Origin: Chersky-840 sp963810195
GTDB taxonomy: Bacteria; Actinomycetota; Acidimicrobiia; Acidimicrobiales; UBA8190
Assembly (NCBI GenBank): GCA_963810195.1
Contig: CAWEMO010000001.1
Location: 434,001-498,000, forward strand
Direction: 5' to 3'
Length of the DNA: 64,000 bases
Shown: one piece after another, positions 1 to 8,231 of the stretch
Position numbering within the stretch: the stretch's first letter is position 1
Layout: every line of letters begins with the position of its first letter
Notes under the pieces: generated by a model
Database searches by the model: none
The model's input: only the letters and a program-made list of their open reading frames with translations
Told to the model about the DNA's origin: nothing
Made by a program: the position numbers and the translations under genes

Positions 1-538
1 GCAGGCGGGAGAGCAGGTCGTCGAGCTCCACGAAGTAGTCGTAATCGCGCTTCGTCGTGTGTCGCCCACGAGCCCGGTGCGTGTCCACCGAAGCCGGAGG
101 CGGGGGCGGTGACGGTGTACCGATCGGCGCACGAGGCGCGACTGCAGGCGCAGAAAGCGCGGCACTGGGCGGGGCAGGAGCGGGACCGGGCGCAACCGGG
201 GCCTCGACGACCGGGACCTGGGTCAGCGGAGTCTCCACGAGCGCGGGAATGTGAGGAGCCGCGACAGGCACCGCCCGTGGAGTGAACAGGGGGAGCAGGG
301 GCGGGGGCGTGAGGCCTTGTCCCCGTGCGGCATGGAGCCCGCCTGGTGTCGGCGGGGGGGGTTGGAGCAACCGCGGCGGGGGGGGTTGATACCCGTACCC
401 GTCGACGCTCGCGGGGGCCCCGAGATACTCCGCCCGGAACTCGCGTAGGTACCCGAGGAGCTCGCTCTGCCGATGGGTCAAGTCGGCGACGACGTCGGCG
501 AGCTCGAGGACGAGCGTTCCTTCGGACTGGTTACTCAT
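1..538 (-). CDS. Proline-rich protein of unknown function (partial, runs off left edge)
   Basis: An open frame reads leftwards from an ATG at 536-538 to the window edge without a stop, about 179 codons. The first 40 residues (MSNQSEGTLVLELADVVADL...) look like a short amphipathic helix. About 110 residues rich in Pro, Ala and Val follow, including several PPPP runs, and then a charged segment (TTKRDYDYFVELDDLLSRL) that probably opens a folded domain beyond the window. It is transcribed divergently from the glycosyltransferase at 608 with about 70 bases between them, so the two may share a control region. I do not recognise the family. The low-complexity linker suggests a cytoplasmic or envelope-associated tether. 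Confidence 0.6.
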   Translation of the reverse strand, partial: MSNQSEGTLVLELADVVADLTHRQSELLGYLREFRAEYLGAPASVDGYGYQPPPPRLLQPPPPTPGGLHAARGQGLTPPPLLPLFTPRAVPVAAPHIPALVETPLTQVPVVEAPVAPGPAPAPPSAALSAPAVAPRAPIGTPSPPPPPASVDTHRARGRHTTKRDYDYFVELDDLLSRL

Positions 539-607
539 GGCGATCACCGACGAGTTTATCCTTGTCCCGCCGGCATTCACCACGCGGTGCGCTGCTATTC
601 TCGTGGG

Positions 608-2068
608 GTGCGCCGACTGGTGATGCGTGACGCAGAAGCGCAGCTGCGCCTCCAGGCGAGCATCTCCGGACTGGCATTCAAGGCCCCAAGCGTCTCGGTC
701 CGGCGCTTGCTGACCTCCGGGCAGCGGAGATTCTTCATCGGGCTCATCGCCCTGGTGGCAGTCGGCTTGCTCATCTCGGCCGTCGATACGGTCACGACGC
801 TGATCGCCATCATCACCGTCGTCTACGCAGTCTGTGTGAGCTACCGCGTGTACTTGTTCGCCCGCTCGACGCGCGCCGACGTCTCCGAGCGAGTCTCCGA
901 CGAGGAAGCGAGGGCAGTGCCGGACACGGAGCTTCCGAGCTACACCGTGATGATCCCCGCCTATCACGAGCCGGAGGTGATCAATCACCTGGTGGCGAGC
1001 ATCGCTCGTCTGGAGTACCCCGTGGATCGCCTCCAAGTGCTCGTCCTGGTGGAGGCCGACGACGACGAGACGATCGATGCCGTTCGGGAGCAGGATCCCG
1101 GATCGCAGTTCACCTTGGTGCTCGTCCCGCCGGCCGAGCCGCGGACGAAGCCCAAGGCCCTCAACTTCGGCCTGACGTTGGCGAGTGGGGAGCTCATCGC
1201 CATCTACGACGCAGAGGACGAACCGGATCCGCTCCAATTGCGACGCGCTGCAGTGGCCCTGCGCCGGCTAGGGCCCGATGTGGGATGTGTGCAGGCCAAG
1301 CTGTCGTACAACAACCCCGATCAGAACCTGATCACCAGGTGGTTCACGGTCGAATATGCCATGTGGTTCTCGTTTTTCCTTCCCGGTCTGGCCTCGATGC
1401 GGGCTCCTATCCCGTTAGGAGGGACGTCAAACCACTTCCGACGCGACGTGTTGCGGTCTCTCGGAGGATGGGATCCGTACAATGTCACGGAGGATGCCGA
1501 CCTGGGCATCCGGATGTTCCGCGAGGGCTACACGGTGCGGGTGCTGGACTCCGTGACGCTGGAGGAGGCGAACAGCGACTTCGTGAACTGGGTCAAACAG
1601 CGCTCGAGATGGTACAAGGGCTACCTGCAGACCTTCTTCGTGCATCTCCGCAACCCCGGTGAGCTCAGGCGCGAGATGGGGTGGAAAGGCCTGGCGCACT
1701 TCTCGATCTTCGTCGGTGGGACGCCGATTCTCGCCATGCTGAATCCCGTCTTCTGGGTCATGACCGCTCTTTGGTTCATCGCTCATCCGGTTTTCGTGAC
1801 GCGATTCTTCCCGGCTCCCGTCTACTACATGGGTCTTGTGTGCTGGGTGTTCGGGAACGTCGTCCTGGTCTATCTGACCTTGCTGAGTTGCCGTGCCACG
1901 CGAAGAGGGGAATTGCTCTGGGCGGTGTTCGGCATTCCGCTCTACTGGGTGATGATGGCGATGGCAGCTGCAAAGGCGCTGTGGCAGCTGGTCGGCAAGC
2001 CCGCGTTCTGGGAGAAGACGGTCCACGGACTGCACGAGCGGACCATCTCGGAGCGCTCGGCGGCGTAA
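608..2068 (+). CDS. Family 2 glycosyltransferase, cellulose-synthase-like, membrane bound
   Basis: This is a processive-type GT2 enzyme that probably polymerises or extends a surface polysaccharide. Two N-terminal membrane helices (about residues 40-85) precede the GT-A domain, which has the entry motif TVMIPAYHEPEVI, an acidic nucleotide-sugar site (YDAEDEPDP), the TED motif (NVTEDADLG) and QRSRW, equivalent to the QxxRW acceptor motif of cellulose and hyaluronan synthases. Three to four C-terminal helices follow. The open frame extends up to 473, but GTG 608 or ATG 623 is the likelier start because the earlier part overlaps the divergent gene and does not look coding. Secreted glycosidase and GT-C genes downstream suggest a glycan assembly locus. 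The product sugar cannot be told. Confidence 0.85.
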   Translation: MRRLVMRDAEAQLRLQASISGLAFKAPSVSVRRLLTSGQRRFFIGLIALVAVGLLISAVDTVTTLIAIITVVYAVCVSYRVYLFARSTRADVSERVSDEEARAVPDTELPSYTVMIPAYHEPEVINHLVASIARLEYPVDRLQVLVLVEADDDETIDAVREQDPGSQFTLVLVPPAEPRTKPKALNFGLTLASGELIAIYDAEDEPDPLQLRRAAVALRRLGPDVGCVQAKLSYNNPDQNLITRWFTVEYAMWFSFFLPGLASMRAPIPLGGTSNHFRRDVLRSLGGWDPYNVTEDADLGIRMFREGYTVRVLDSVTLEEANSDFVNWVKQRSRWYKGYLQTFFVHLRNPGELRREMGWKGLAHFSIFVGGTPILAMLNPVFWVMTALWFIAHPVFVTRFFPAPVYYMGLVCWVFGNVVLVYLTLLSCRATRRGELLWAVFGIPLYWVMMAMAAAKALWQLVGKPAFWEKTVHGLHERTISERSAA

Positions 2069-2209
2069 CCGGCCGTCCGCGACCGATCCCTCGGCAGGGC
2101 GAGAGCCCTGTCGCTCTGGGGGGTCGGCTCGACGATCGACGCACGCAGCAGTGCAATCGTGGGTCCGACGTTGCTCAAGAGGCCTTGAGCCGTTGCCGAT
2201 CCTTTCTCT

Positions 2210-3559
2210 GTGGGCACAGGATCGCCGAGGCCGACCAAGCTGGCCCTGTTGACTGTGGCCTTTCTCGCGGCCCTGTTGTCGGTGATCCTGATGGAGGAAC
2301 CGATCGGTGGAGTACCCAGGCCCGAATCGCTCCCCGCATCACCACGGGCCGTCGTCGGCGCGGACAAGACCAAGACGAGCTCCGCCACGACGTCGACCTC
2401 GATGCTGGTCACGAGCTCGACGCTCCCCGCCCCGCCGCCCCCCACGACCACGACGCCGAGCATCTCGCCCAAATCTGTCACCGCGGTCACGGCGCCGGAG
2501 CCGGCGCCTGCACCGAGCGGAGTGGTGAGTGCATCCGGAGACGAGCTGGTGCTGAACGGCCAGCCGTACCACTTTGTCGGAGTCAACGCCTACGAGATCG
2601 CCACTGAGTGGGGCGTCAATGCCGGGTGCGGGCCCCAGCTGAGCGATGCCCAGCTCGACCAGCTGTTTGCGGCACTCCCCCCCGACTCGATGGTGCGCTT
2701 CTGGGCTTTTCAGGGGACGATGGCCACGAACGTCACGACGCGGCAGATCGACTGGGCTCCACTCGACCGGGTGTTCGCCGCCGCCGCCCAGTACCACCAG
2801 CGCCTCATCCCGGTCCTGGCCGGCGAGAGCGGGAGTTGCGACAGCGGACACTGGGCCGACTTGTCCTGGTACGACGGCGGGTTCCTGGACGTCTTCAACG
2901 CCGGCGGAATGACCCCATTGTCGTATTGGGACTACCTCCAGGCCATCGTCAACCGGTACAAGGACTCGCCCGCGCTCGGCATGTGGGAGCCGATGTCAGA
3001 GGCCGAGGCGTCGACATGTCCCGCCCAGTTCGAGCCGGACAACTGCAATGGCAACCAGACCTGTCCGAACGAACAGGCCGCAGCGCAGGCGTTGCGGCAC
3101 TTCTTCGACGTGGTCGGGGGTGAGATCCACACCCTTGACCCGCGACACCTCGTGGAAGCCGGCCTCCTCGGTAGTGGCCAGTGCGGAGCGGTCTGGAACG
3201 ACTATTCCTACGTCGGGGCCAGTCCCGGTATCGACGTGCTCTCTTACCATGACTACGGGGCTCCGGACACCCCCATCCCCGGCGACCAGTGGAACGGTCT
3301 GGCCGTCCGCATCGCCCAAACCGTCAGCCTGGGCAAGCCGATCATCATCGGAGAGGAAGGGATCAATGCCGGGACGGCGTGCCTCTCGGATTCCCAGCGC
3401 GCCGTCGACCTCTCCGCCGACGTCCAGGGCCAAGTGGCCGCAGGCACGAGGGGCGTCCTGCTCTGGGACTGGATGCCAGACGTTTCGAGCCCGTGCAGCT
3501 ACGACATCGCGCCGGGAGACCCCACCATCGCCATGGTCGCCGATCTCTCGCTCGGCTGA
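2210..3559 (+). CDS. Secreted or membrane-anchored GH5-like glycoside hydrolase
   Basis: The N-terminus has a signal or anchor helix (KLALLTVAFLAALLSVIL, about residues 9-26), then a Thr/Pro/Ser linker to about residue 105, then a TIM-barrel-like domain opening with LNGQPYHFVGVNAYEI, typical of GH5 mannanase-type enzymes. The acid/base region reads MWEPMSEAEA, which I align with the WELxNEP motif of GH5_7; the usual Asn is Ser and the candidate acid is E264. The nucleophile region is IIIGEEGI (E382). Several Cys pairs fit an exported fold. Start is GTG 2210; no ATG gives a better signal. It lies between glycosyltransferase genes on the same strand and may trim or remodel the locus's own polysaccharide. 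The GH5 call is by fold-like motifs only. Confidence 0.7.
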   Translation: MGTGSPRPTKLALLTVAFLAALLSVILMEEPIGGVPRPESLPASPRAVVGADKTKTSSATTSTSMLVTSSTLPAPPPPTTTTPSISPKSVTAVTAPEPAPAPSGVVSASGDELVLNGQPYHFVGVNAYEIATEWGVNAGCGPQLSDAQLDQLFAALPPDSMVRFWAFQGTMATNVTTRQIDWAPLDRVFAAAAQYHQRLIPVLAGESGSCDSGHWADLSWYDGGFLDVFNAGGMTPLSYWDYLQAIVNRYKDSPALGMWEPMSEAEASTCPAQFEPDNCNGNQTCPNEQAAAQALRHFFDVVGGEIHTLDPRHLVEAGLLGSGQCGAVWNDYSYVGASPGIDVLSYHDYGAPDTPIPGDQWNGLAVRIAQTVSLGKPIIIGEEGINAGTACLSDSQRAVDLSADVQGQVAAGTRGVLLWDWMPDVSSPCSYDIAPGDPTIAMVADLSLG

Positions 3560-3788
3560 GAAGCATTCCGGACATGACGGGCCGCCCGATGTTGCGAGGA
3601 GCCCGGACGGCGCTCCTTCGAGGTGAATTCCCGGTGACGAGATTCCGTTGTTGGCCCGACCTGCCTACAATTCCGTCGTGCGCGCATCGGTGGTGAGGGA
3701 CAGCCCTTCGGTCCCAGGGGCGGTGCGCGCCGTGTATGAGGAGTGCCTTCGCCGGTCCGTGGTACTCGACGGCAGCTGAGGGGTCCAG

Positions 3789-5588
3789 ATGACCGTGGTG
3801 ACCGATCGGCGCCCGAGCCGACCACTCGCGTCGGGCGTCTCGCGGCCGCCGCGACATCGCCGTCGACGCTCCGCCGTGCGTCGTCGCCTGCTCAGCGAGG
3901 GAGGCGTCGTGTTCTCCCTGACTGCGATCCTCTATGTGACCTGTGGGGCCATCCTCGCCCTGCATTACCACTCGTTCTTCGGGGACGCCGTGTCGCGAAT
4001 GGCAAACGGGTTCTACATCTTGTACTCGCGCGACCCTCACCTGGGTGCGATCGGATTCGTGTGGAACCCCCTGCAGTCGGTCGCCGACCTGGTGCCGTTG
4101 CTCCTCTACCATCTGTGGCCGCCACTGGCCACGCGTGACATGGCCGGGACCATCGTCTCGGGCCTGTGCATGGCCGGTGCCACCTATCAGCTCCTGGCAG
4201 CCTTCCGTGAATGGGGGGTGCCGCGAATCCCGCGCCTCGTCCTGGCTGCACTCTTCGGACTCAACCCGATGGTGATCTACTACGGGGCCAACGGGATGAG
4301 CGAGGCGTTGTACCTCTTCACGCTCGTCGCCGTCTGCCGCTACCTGGCCTGCTGGATGCGCAACGACGACCTGCGCTCGTTGGCCTACGCGGGGGTGGCC
4401 CTCGGGCTCTGCTATCTCGCCCGCAACGAGGCGGTGGCCCCGGCGGTGACCGCCGGGGCGCTCGTCCTGGCCGTGAGCATGCATCGCGTCCAGGGGGTGA
4501 AGCGGGCCCGGATCATGGGTGGGCTGACCGATCTGACGGTGTTCCTGTTCCCCTTCGTCCTCGGCTTCGTGGGGTGGGCGGGCGTCAGCTACGTGATCAC
4601 CGGATCACCCTTCGATCAGTTCACCTCGGTGTACGGAACGTCCGCGCAGATCCGGGCAGGGGCGGGCGGCGGGCCCGTCCACCTGGGGCCGGCGATCCGG
4701 CTCGAGGGAGAGGCCCTCCTCTACCTGGCGCCACTCCTCGGAGCCATTGCGGTGGTTGCGCTGGTGTCCGCTGTCCGGCGGCGGGACCTGCTGATCCTGG
4801 CGCCGCTGACGGTGATCGCCGCCGGTCTCGGTTTCGATCTCGTCGCGTATCTGACCGGCGGGATCATCTGGTCGTACCGCTATCTCATCGCCGTCATACC
4901 GCTCGAAGTCGTGCTCGTCGCGGTGGCCCTCGCCCCGGCTCCGCTGCGGAATCTGAGGGGAGTGCCTCGCTTCCGGGCATCACCGCATAAGAGATTTTCT
5001 CTCGGTCCCACGGCGTCGTGGGCTCGCAAGGGCTTGGGCGTTGCGGCATTGACAGCCGTCGTCCTGGTACTGCTGGGCCCGTCGCTTCCGGCTACGGCGG
5101 CAGGCATGTTCAATCCCCGCGTGGGATACGAAGAGTCACGGACCATCGGGTATGTCGTGCACAGCAGGTGGTCGAGCCGGGATCGGAGCTACGCCCAGAA
5201 CTTCCAGAAGTCCCAAGACATCGCGTCGTTCATCTCGGGTCTTCGGCTGCCTGCCGGCGACGTGGTGGTGGACAACTCGTCACCGTGCATCCCCCTCACC
5301 ATCGTGCTCTCGCCGGACCCGAGGGTCTGGGTCATTCCGAACGACCGGGACTTCCAACGCATCCTGGCCGACCCACTCACCTTCCACGCCCACTACGTCC
5401 TCCTTCCGCCGCCGACGGGCCAAGGATCCCTCATCGCCACGAGCCGGCAGTATCCGGCCCTGTACAGCTCGGGCGAGGACAACGTCGGACAGACCTTCGC
5501 CACGTTGGTGCACAGCTTCACCGCCGGGGGAGGGGCATGCCCGTCGTTCCGCCTCTACCGGGTGACGGGGCACACTCCCGTGACGTGA
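3789..5588 (+). CDS. Polytopic membrane protein, GT-C/ArnT-like glycosyltransferase
   Basis: A 599-residue protein with an Arg-rich cytoplasmic N-terminus, about ten membrane helices between residues 35 and 440, and a C-terminal extracytoplasmic domain of about 150 residues. The first loop after helix 1 (HYHSFFGDAVSRMANGFY) has the acidic residue typical of lipid-phosphate-sugar-dependent GT-C enzymes, and NPMVIYYGANGMSEALY resembles the following conserved loop of the ArnT/PMT superfamily. The expected role is transfer of a sugar from a polyprenyl carrier to a glycan or protein outside the membrane. The GT2-GtrA gene downstream could make or flip such a lipid-linked donor. ATG 3789 is the start; a TACAAT hexamer at 3666-3671 could be a -10 box. 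The family is reasonably sure, the substrate unknown. Confidence 0.7.
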   Translation: MTVVTDRRPSRPLASGVSRPPRHRRRRSAVRRRLLSEGGVVFSLTAILYVTCGAILALHYHSFFGDAVSRMANGFYILYSRDPHLGAIGFVWNPLQSVADLVPLLLYHLWPPLATRDMAGTIVSGLCMAGATYQLLAAFREWGVPRIPRLVLAALFGLNPMVIYYGANGMSEALYLFTLVAVCRYLACWMRNDDLRSLAYAGVALGLCYLARNEAVAPAVTAGALVLAVSMHRVQGVKRARIMGGLTDLTVFLFPFVLGFVGWAGVSYVITGSPFDQFTSVYGTSAQIRAGAGGGPVHLGPAIRLEGEALLYLAPLLGAIAVVALVSAVRRRDLLILAPLTVIAAGLGFDLVAYLTGGIIWSYRYLIAVIPLEVVLVAVALAPAPLRNLRGVPRFRASPHKRFSLGPTASWARKGLGVAALTAVVLVLLGPSLPATAAGMFNPRVGYEESRTIGYVVHSRWSSRDRSYAQNFQKSQDIASFISGLRLPAGDVVVDNSSPCIPLTIVLSPDPRVWVIPNDRDFQRILADPLTFHAHYVLLPPPTGQGSLIATSRQYPALYSSGEDNVGQTFATLVHSFTAGGGACPSFRLYRVTGHTPVT

Positions 5589-5817
5589 CCGCTGATTCGG
5601 GGGGGCCGTGGTGTGGGAGACGTCCCCGCGGTGGTGTGCCGGGCGGGGATGATCTCCACGGTCGGAGAAGATGTCCGGAAGGGAAACACAATGCGTCCGG
5701 ACGTTGACAACCTGGTGATTTCTGGGTGTCACGTACCGTGGTCCCTTGTGATTTGGCCTCCGCCCGACCAATGCTGCCTACCATCGTGAGGCCGAGACAG
5801 AGACAGGGACTGCGACC

Positions 5818-7017
5818 ATGACTGAGATGGCCACCTTGGAGGTCGGGCCTCCACGCCAGGATGCCGTCGTCGACGTCGTGATCCCCGTCCACAACGAGGA
5901 ACGAGATCTCGAGCGAAGCGTCCGTCGGTTGAGGACGTATCTCGACGAGCGGTTCCCCTTTTCCGCCATGGTCACGATCGTCGACAACGCCAGCACGGAC
6001 CGGACCGGTGCCGAGGCCGACCTCCTGGCCGAGGAGCTCCCCGGCGTGCGTGTCATCCGTCTGGCCCAAAAGGGCAAGGGTCGTGCTATCAGGGCGGCGT
6101 GGTCTGAGAGTGACGCCCGGGTCGTCGCCTACATGGACGTGGACCTGGCGACAGACCTCGACGCGCTCTTGCCGCTCGTGGCGCCGCTTTTGTCGGGTCA
6201 CAGCGACATCGCGGTCGGGAGCCGGCTGGCACGTGGAGCCCGCGTGATCCGGGGGCCCAAACGCGAGCTCATCTCCCGCAGCTACAACGTGCTCCTGCGG
6301 GCGGTGCTGAGAAGCCCGGTGAGCGATGTGACCTGCGGGTTTAAGGCGGTCAATCGCCAGACCGTCGCCGCGCTGCTGCCCCTGATCGACGACGACGGCT
6401 GGTTCTTCGACACCGAGCTGCTCATCCTCGCCCAGAGGAACCGGCTCAGGATCCACGAGATCCCGGTGGACTGGGTGGACGACCCTGATTCACGGGTCGA
6501 CATCGCCCGTACCGCCATCGGCGATCTCCAGGGCGTGTGGCGACTCGTGCGCGCTTTGTCGGCAGGTCGGGGCTACGCGGACTCGCTTCGATCGACTTCG
6601 GATGTCCCGACTGTGCGAACGGCCGAACTGGCGCGTTTCGCCGGCGTGGGGATGGTCAGCACCGTTGCGTACCTGGCGCTGTTCGCGGCGTTTCTCGCGG
6701 CATTGAGCCCGCTGGCAGGGAACGCGCTCGCTCTGGCGATCTGCGTGTTCGGCAACAGTGTCGCTCACGCGAGGTTCGCGTCCCGTCCACCCGGAGGCGT
6801 CCGGTGGAAGAGCGCGATGGCGGTCGGGTCCTTCGTGCTGGTCGTGACCGGGCTGTTGACCACCGCGGGTCTCTGGGCCTCGAAGGCGGTCCACGCCACC
6901 TCGACGCTCGACTTCGTCACCGCGGTCTTCCTCGGAAGCGTGGTGGCAGCGTTGGTTCGATTTGTCCTGTTGCGAACCTGGACCTTCCGACTGCACTTGA
7001 AGGCCCTGGCCGCGTAG
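5818..7017 (+). CDS. Dolichyl-phosphate-sugar-synthase-like GT2 fused to GtrA-like membrane domain
   Basis: Residues about 15-250 form a GT2 domain of the polyprenyl-phosphate mannose/glucose synthase type: VDVVIPVHNEERDL, the donor DxD (AYMDVDLATD), GSRL, and the acceptor-side block DVTCGFKAVNR followed by WFFDTELLILA. After a short linker a GtrA-like domain with four helices follows (FAGVGMVSTVAYLALF to LVRFVLLRTWTFRL, about residues 265-395). Such proteins load a sugar on a polyprenyl phosphate and help move it across the membrane. Fusion of the two activities in one chain is known but not universal. It would supply the upstream GT-C enzyme. ATG 5818 follows a 229-base gap with a TTGACA hexamer at 5704-5709, so it may have its own promoter. 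Confidence 0.85.
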   Translation: MTEMATLEVGPPRQDAVVDVVIPVHNEERDLERSVRRLRTYLDERFPFSAMVTIVDNASTDRTGAEADLLAEELPGVRVIRLAQKGKGRAIRAAWSESDARVVAYMDVDLATDLDALLPLVAPLLSGHSDIAVGSRLARGARVIRGPKRELISRSYNVLLRAVLRSPVSDVTCGFKAVNRQTVAALLPLIDDDGWFFDTELLILAQRNRLRIHEIPVDWVDDPDSRVDIARTAIGDLQGVWRLVRALSAGRGYADSLRSTSDVPTVRTAELARFAGVGMVSTVAYLALFAAFLAALSPLAGNALALAICVFGNSVAHARFASRPPGGVRWKSAMAVGSFVLVVTGLLTTAGLWASKAVHATSTLDFVTAVFLGSVVAALVRFVLLRTWTFRLHLKALAA

Positions 7018-7457
7018 GTTCGACATGAGCGCGTCGTCTGGCTCCGGGCGCGCGGGATCCTTCCGTCTCGGGATCCGCGGCCCGTCTCGGGACCCGAGAG
7101 TTCTGACGGGACTCGACCGAGCGCGGACCGTACCCCTGGCCGAGTGGCGCGAGGGTGGCGCAAGAGCGCGTCCCCGAGTCTCCGGTGTGCCCATCTGCTT
7201 CATCGGACCCCGAATGCCCAGCATTCACGCATTGTGGTGACTTGAACTGAATATGCGAGGAGTGCGACGGATGCGCAATCGGGAGGTAATCCCGACGCGA
7301 ACTCGAAATGAACTCTTGGATACACCCGGAAATACCCCTTGTGCTGGGGTTCTGGGCTTGGTCTGATGCCCTCGTGCTGATGCAGACGGACCGGTCAGAC
7401 GGAGTCCTCCAGCCGCCCTCAATCCTCAGACGTCACCAGCCGAAAAGGAGCCCATCG
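7018..7457. other. Intergenic region, no convincing gene
   Basis: A stretch of 440 bases between the GT2-GtrA gene and the first surface-protein gene. Short open frames here have no recognisable content. The part from about 7220 to 7330 is less GC-rich than the flanks and probably carries the promoter of the surface-protein locus, but I cannot fix a -35/-10 pair. Confidence 0.4.
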
Positions 7458-8144
7458 ATGTCCTTCCGACACGTCACCCGGCGAGTCGCTACCTTCAGTG
7501 CAGCCGTGGCGTTGACGGGCACGGTCGCTGCCCTGGCCCTGGCCACCCCGGCGTTCGCCTCGGGACCCCCGGCGAGCAGCGAGGTCCCCGGCTCGGCCAT
7601 CCCGATCGGCTCCTACACGCCGGGGCCGTTCTCGAGCGGGCAGGTCATCGAGGTCAAGATCCCGGCCAACTCGACGTTCACCCCGGGTGCGGGCATCAAG
7701 ATCATCGAGTGCGCGGCTCCCGGCGGCGTGGCGCCCACCGACCCTTCGTCGTGCGACGGGAAGACCGTCCAGGGCGACACCATCCTGGCCGGCACCGACG
7801 GATCGATCGACTACACGGTGTCCGGCACCACCTCGGGTTACACCATCTACGCCCTGCCCGACGTGGTCAGCCTGGGTGAGTCGCCCGGCGACCAGCCCCA
7901 GTGCGACACGAGCCACGAGTGCGTGCTCTACATCGGCCAGGACCAGACCGACTTCACGCAGCCCCACTTCTTCTCCCAGCCCTTCTTCGTCACCGCGACC
8001 GCCGGTGACACCGGCGCCAACCCCGGCGACGGCACTCCCGAAGCCCCCTTGGCCATCGGCCTGCCCCTCGCTGCGGTGGGCGTGATCGGCGGGGGCCTGT
8101 TCCTGCGCCGTCGTCGCCACGCCGCCGCGGCGGCCAAGAGCTGA
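7458..8144 (+). CDS. Secreted neocarzinostatin-like-domain protein with PEAP-type C-terminal sorting tail
   Basis: A 228-residue exported protein. The signal peptide (RVATFSAAVALTGTVAALALA, cut near AFA-SGPP) is followed by one beta domain of about 140 residues with four Cys in two pairs (IIECAAP/SSCDG and PQCDT/HECVLYIGQ). Cys spacing and the strand motif GQVIEVKIPAN recall the neocarzinostatin/macromomycin fold; this is an inference. The tail reads PEAP, then about 20 hydrophobic residues, then RRRRH, the layout of exosortase (PEP-CTERM-like) signals; an exosortase gene lies 13 kb downstream. It is a paralogue of the N-terminal domain of the gene at 10330 and of the gene at 13164. Start: ATG 7458 with AAAAGGAG just upstream; the longer frame from 7308 adds no plausible signal. 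Confidence 0.75.
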   Translation: MSFRHVTRRVATFSAAVALTGTVAALALATPAFASGPPASSEVPGSAIPIGSYTPGPFSSGQVIEVKIPANSTFTPGAGIKIIECAAPGGVAPTDPSSCDGKTVQGDTILAGTDGSIDYTVSGTTSGYTIYALPDVVSLGESPGDQPQCDTSHECVLYIGQDQTDFTQPHFFSQPFFVTATAGDTGANPGDGTPEAPLAIGLPLAAVGVIGGGLFLRRRRHAAAAAKS

Positions 8145-8231
8145 GACCACGGGTCCCCAACGACTCCGACGGTCCTCGACCAACCAGACCTCGCAAAGCC
8201 CATCCAACTCCCAAAGGAGCTACCAGAAACC

